This document shows, piece after piece, positions 14,032 to 15,925 of a DNA stretch of 15,925 bases. The position numbers were made by a program, and so were the translations under genes. Positions within the stretch are counted from its first letter, which is position 1, and every line of letters starts with the position of its first letter. Origin of the DNA: Pseudomonadota bacterium (lineage in GTDB: Bacteria > Pseudomonadota > Alphaproteobacteria > Paracaedibacterales > CAIULA01); assembly GCA_021804455.1 (NCBI GenBank), contig JAJZHT010000009.1:1-15925 (forward strand), given 5' to 3'. The notes beneath the pieces are model-generated. The model saw only the letters and a program-made list of their open reading frames with translations, made no database searches and had not been told where the DNA came from.

Positions 14032-14961
14032 ATGACGAAGCTGATTGTCTTTCAAATGGATCCTTTGGAAACGTTAAATCTAAAAACGGATACAACGTTA
14101 AAAATAGCATGGGAAGCGCAAAAGCGGCGATGCCGCTTATTTTTTTATACACCCGAGGCCTTATCTTTTTATAACAATCGCCTTTATGGCAAGGGTTCTT
14201 TTTTTGAATTGAATGCACAGGGGATTCCCTTTGTTCCTGGGGAACTTGAGGATTTACCTCTTGACGAAGCGGATATTATCTTAGTTCGCCAGAATCCCCC
14301 GGTTAACAGTCTTTATTGGACGAATACTTATTTGTTAGAGTTATTACAGTCATCGACTAGGGTGATCAATTGTCCTATGGGCCTTAGAACGGTTAGTGAA
14401 AAGCTGTTTACTTTAAGGTTTTCTGATTTAATTCCCGAAACACTGATAACATCGGATTCCTATGAAGTCTTAAAATTTTTAAACTTCCATCAGAGGGTTG
14501 TGATAAAACCTTTATATGATTATGGGGGACGTGGGGTCCTTTTGTTGCATCACCATGATCCGAATGTACAGCCTCTTTTGGAACTTTATAAAGAGCATTA
14601 TCAAGAACCTTTGATGATCCAGCGCTATATTCCTCAGGTCGAACAGGGTGATAAAAGAATTATTATGCTTCAGGGGCAGTGTGTGGGATCCTACTTGCGC
14701 CAGCCTGCATCACAACAAATTCGCAGTAATTTGCGAGTTGGGGGCAAAGCTTTGCCTGTGGTTCTTAATAAAGACGATGAAAAGATTTGTCAAACCTTGG
14801 CGCCTTTTTTAGAGAAACAAGGAATTTACTTGGCAGGGTTAGATGTTATTGGCCCTTATCTTACCGAAGTTAATGTAACGTCGCCAACAGGATTTGTGAC
14901 TTTGCATGAATTATATGATATCGATGTTGCAAAGCATTTTTGGGATGGTTTAGGGATTTAA
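14032..14961 (+). CDS. gshB: Glutathione synthetase
   Basis: ATP-grasp ligase that adds glycine to gamma-glutamylcysteine in the last step of glutathione synthesis. The 309 residues match bacterial GshB. The N-terminal motif VFQMDPLETLNLKTDTT is typical. QRYIPQVEQGDKRIIMLQG, RSNLRVGGKA (231-240) and GLDVIGPYLTEVNVTSPTG (269-287) are well conserved, giving the metal and ATP ligands. Two usually conserved spots differ: the R-x-D-P-P-F-D segment reads RQNPPVN (86-92), and the glycine-rich loop usually K-P-L-D-G-x-G-G is KPLYDYGG (159-166). The core ATP-grasp residues look intact, so it is probably active. It starts 16 nt after ftsA with no clear Shine-Dalgarno and ends one base before the response regulator start. 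gshA is not in the window. Confidence 0.92.
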   Translation: MTKLIVFQMDPLETLNLKTDTTLKIAWEAQKRRCRLFFYTPEALSFYNNRLYGKGSFFELNAQGIPFVPGELEDLPLDEADIILVRQNPPVNSLYWTNTYLLELLQSSTRVINCPMGLRTVSEKLFTLRFSDLIPETLITSDSYEVLKFLNFHQRVVIKPLYDYGGRGVLLLHHHDPNVQPLLELYKEHYQEPLMIQRYIPQVEQGDKRIIMLQGQCVGSYLRQPASQQIRSNLRVGGKALPVVLNKDDEKICQTLAPFLEKQGIYLAGLDVIGPYLTEVNVTSPTGFVTLHELYDIDVAKHFWDGLGI

Positions 14962-14962
14962 A

Positions 14963-15649
14963 ATGCAAGCATCTTTTCCCACGATTTTAGTCGTTGATGA
15001 TGACCACCGCTTGCGATCGTTATTGGTTCAATTCCTGTCTGAAAACCAGTTGCGGGTACAAGCGGCCTCTAATGCAGCGGAGGCCCGTTCTTATTTAGCG
15101 TGTCATCCTTATGATGCGTTGGTGATTGATGTTATGATGCCAGGGGAGTCTGGCGTTGATTTGACGCAATCCTTAAGACAGATATTGGATACGCCGATTT
15201 TATTACTGACGGCGCGGGATCAGTTGAGTGATAAATTACAGGGGTTTGAGGCAGGGGCTGATGATTATTTGACCAAACCGTTTGAACCCGAAGAATTGTT
15301 AGCCCGCCTTCGTGTTTTGTTGCGTCGTCCCGTAGAAGGGGGGGGGCGTGTAGAAAAGGTTTGTTTTGCAGATTATAGTTTTGATCTGGAAACAGGGCAT
15401 TTTTATCATGCAACCCAAGGGAAGGTTTACTTGACCTCAACCGAGATGATTTTATTAAAAACATTAGCACAAAATCCACACAAGCCTTTTTCTCGCCAAG
15501 AATTAGCGCAAAGGATGGGACATCGTGTTAGTGAGCGTACGGTAGATGTACAAATTACACGATTGCGCAAAAAAATTGGTGACGATCCACGCCAACCCCG
15601 TGTTTTGCAAACCATTCGCCATATTGGTTATGCATTATGTCCCGATTAG
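14963..15649 (+). CDS. ompR: OmpR-family response regulator
   Basis: Two-component transcription factor of 228 residues. The receiver domain (about 6-120) has the acidic cluster DDD (12-14), phosphoacceptor Asp56 (VIDVMMPG), Thr83 (LLLTAR) and Lys105 (TKPF). A short linker of glycines (EGGGRVE) joins it to the winged-helix DNA-binding domain (about 132-228). That domain carries the recognition-helix segment SERTVDVQITRLRKKIGDDP and the wing LQTIRHIGYAL. It is placed in the OmpR class from the kinase that follows, which overlaps by 13 nt; the exact orthology to OmpR is inferred. The linker is encoded by nine consecutive G (15338-15346), a slippage-prone tract. The gene starts one nucleotide after gshB and is presumably co-transcribed with it. 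Confidence 0.93.
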   Translation: MQASFPTILVVDDDHRLRSLLVQFLSENQLRVQAASNAAEARSYLACHPYDALVIDVMMPGESGVDLTQSLRQILDTPILLLTARDQLSDKLQGFEAGADDYLTKPFEPEELLARLRVLLRRPVEGGGRVEKVCFADYSFDLETGHFYHATQGKVYLTSTEMILLKTLAQNPHKPFSRQELAQRMGHRVSERTVDVQITRLRKKIGDDPRQPRVLQTIRHIGYALCPD

Positions 15650-15925
15650 GTAATTCTTTTTCTTTGACGTGGCGGTGTTGTCTTCGACCTTGGCAATTTT
15701 TAAAGCGCTTTTTTCCCAAAAGTTTATTTGGGCGATCTCTGGTTATCTTGGTAACGCCTTTGATTTGTGTCCAGGTTGTTTTGGGATATATATTTTTTGA
15801 TCGTCATACCGAAACTATTTTAAGACTTTTGTCTAATACGATTGCGGGTGATATAGCTTTGGTCTTGGATTGGATTGAGCGAGGAGATGATTTTAAGCGT
15901 ATTCATAGTTTGGCCCAGAAAGATC
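15637..15925 (+). CDS. envZ: EnvZ-like sensor histidine kinase, 5' part only
   Basis: I translated this from the ATG at 15637, which overlaps the response regulator stop by 13 nt. The 96 visible residues show a basic cytoplasmic N-terminus, then the segment KSLFGRSLVILVTPLICVQV with a membrane helix (about 34-54) running into YIFFDRHTETILRLLSNTIAGDIALVLDWI. The FGRS-L-x-x-x-x-TPL and FFDRH pattern matches alphaproteobacterial EnvZ. The HAMP, DHp and ATPase domains lie beyond the right edge. The signal sensed cannot be told. Confidence 0.85.
   Translation, partial: MSRLGNSFSLTWRCCLRPWQFLKRFFPKSLFGRSLVILVTPLICVQVVLGYIFFDRHTETILRLLSNTIAGDIALVLDWIERGDDFKRIHSLAQKD

Overview
The window looks like a piece of an alphaproteobacterial chromosome, moderately AT-rich and densely packed. 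The gene order mdh-sucC-sucD-sucA-sucB is the classical alphaproteobacterial TCA operon. The EnvZ-like kinase, the gshB next to the response regulator and the mltG-gmk pair also fit that class. A very large secreted helical-repeat protein and a Sel1-repeat protein are typical of host-associated lineages such as Holosporales or Rickettsiales relatives. That finer placement is inference.

Left half, minus strand (1-6997): one apparent operon read right to left. It comprises an alpha/beta-hydrolase esterase, then malate dehydrogenase (mdh), succinyl-CoA ligase beta and alpha (sucC, sucD), the E1 of 2-oxoglutarate dehydrogenase (sucA) and the N-terminal 200 residues of its E2 (sucB), which runs off the left edge. 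Junctions are overlaps of 8, 4 and 1 nt and gaps of 2 and 11 nt, which implies translational coupling. Together these enzymes carry 2-oxoglutarate through succinyl-CoA to succinate, plus malate to oxaloacetate. The E2 appears to lack the peripheral-subunit-binding domain.

Middle (7073-10280): a divergent intergenic region with a plus-strand promoter, then a 1030-residue exported protein of unknown function. Its centre holds five consecutive 35-36-residue helical repeats. A 7-bp GC hairpin overlaps its stop codon. Convergent to it is a small exported Sel1-repeat protein (10281-10850, minus).

Right half, plus strand (10943-15925): tRNA-Val(GAC); the cell-wall terminase mltG behind a palindrome that overlaps its likely promoter; guanylate kinase (gmk); the divisome actin ftsA, not next to ftsZ, ftsQ or ddl here; glutathione synthetase (gshB); an OmpR-family response regulator; and the N-terminus of its EnvZ-like sensor kinase, cut by the right edge. 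No mobile element, CRISPR array or rRNA was seen. Every position in the window lies in or within about 150 bases of a gene.
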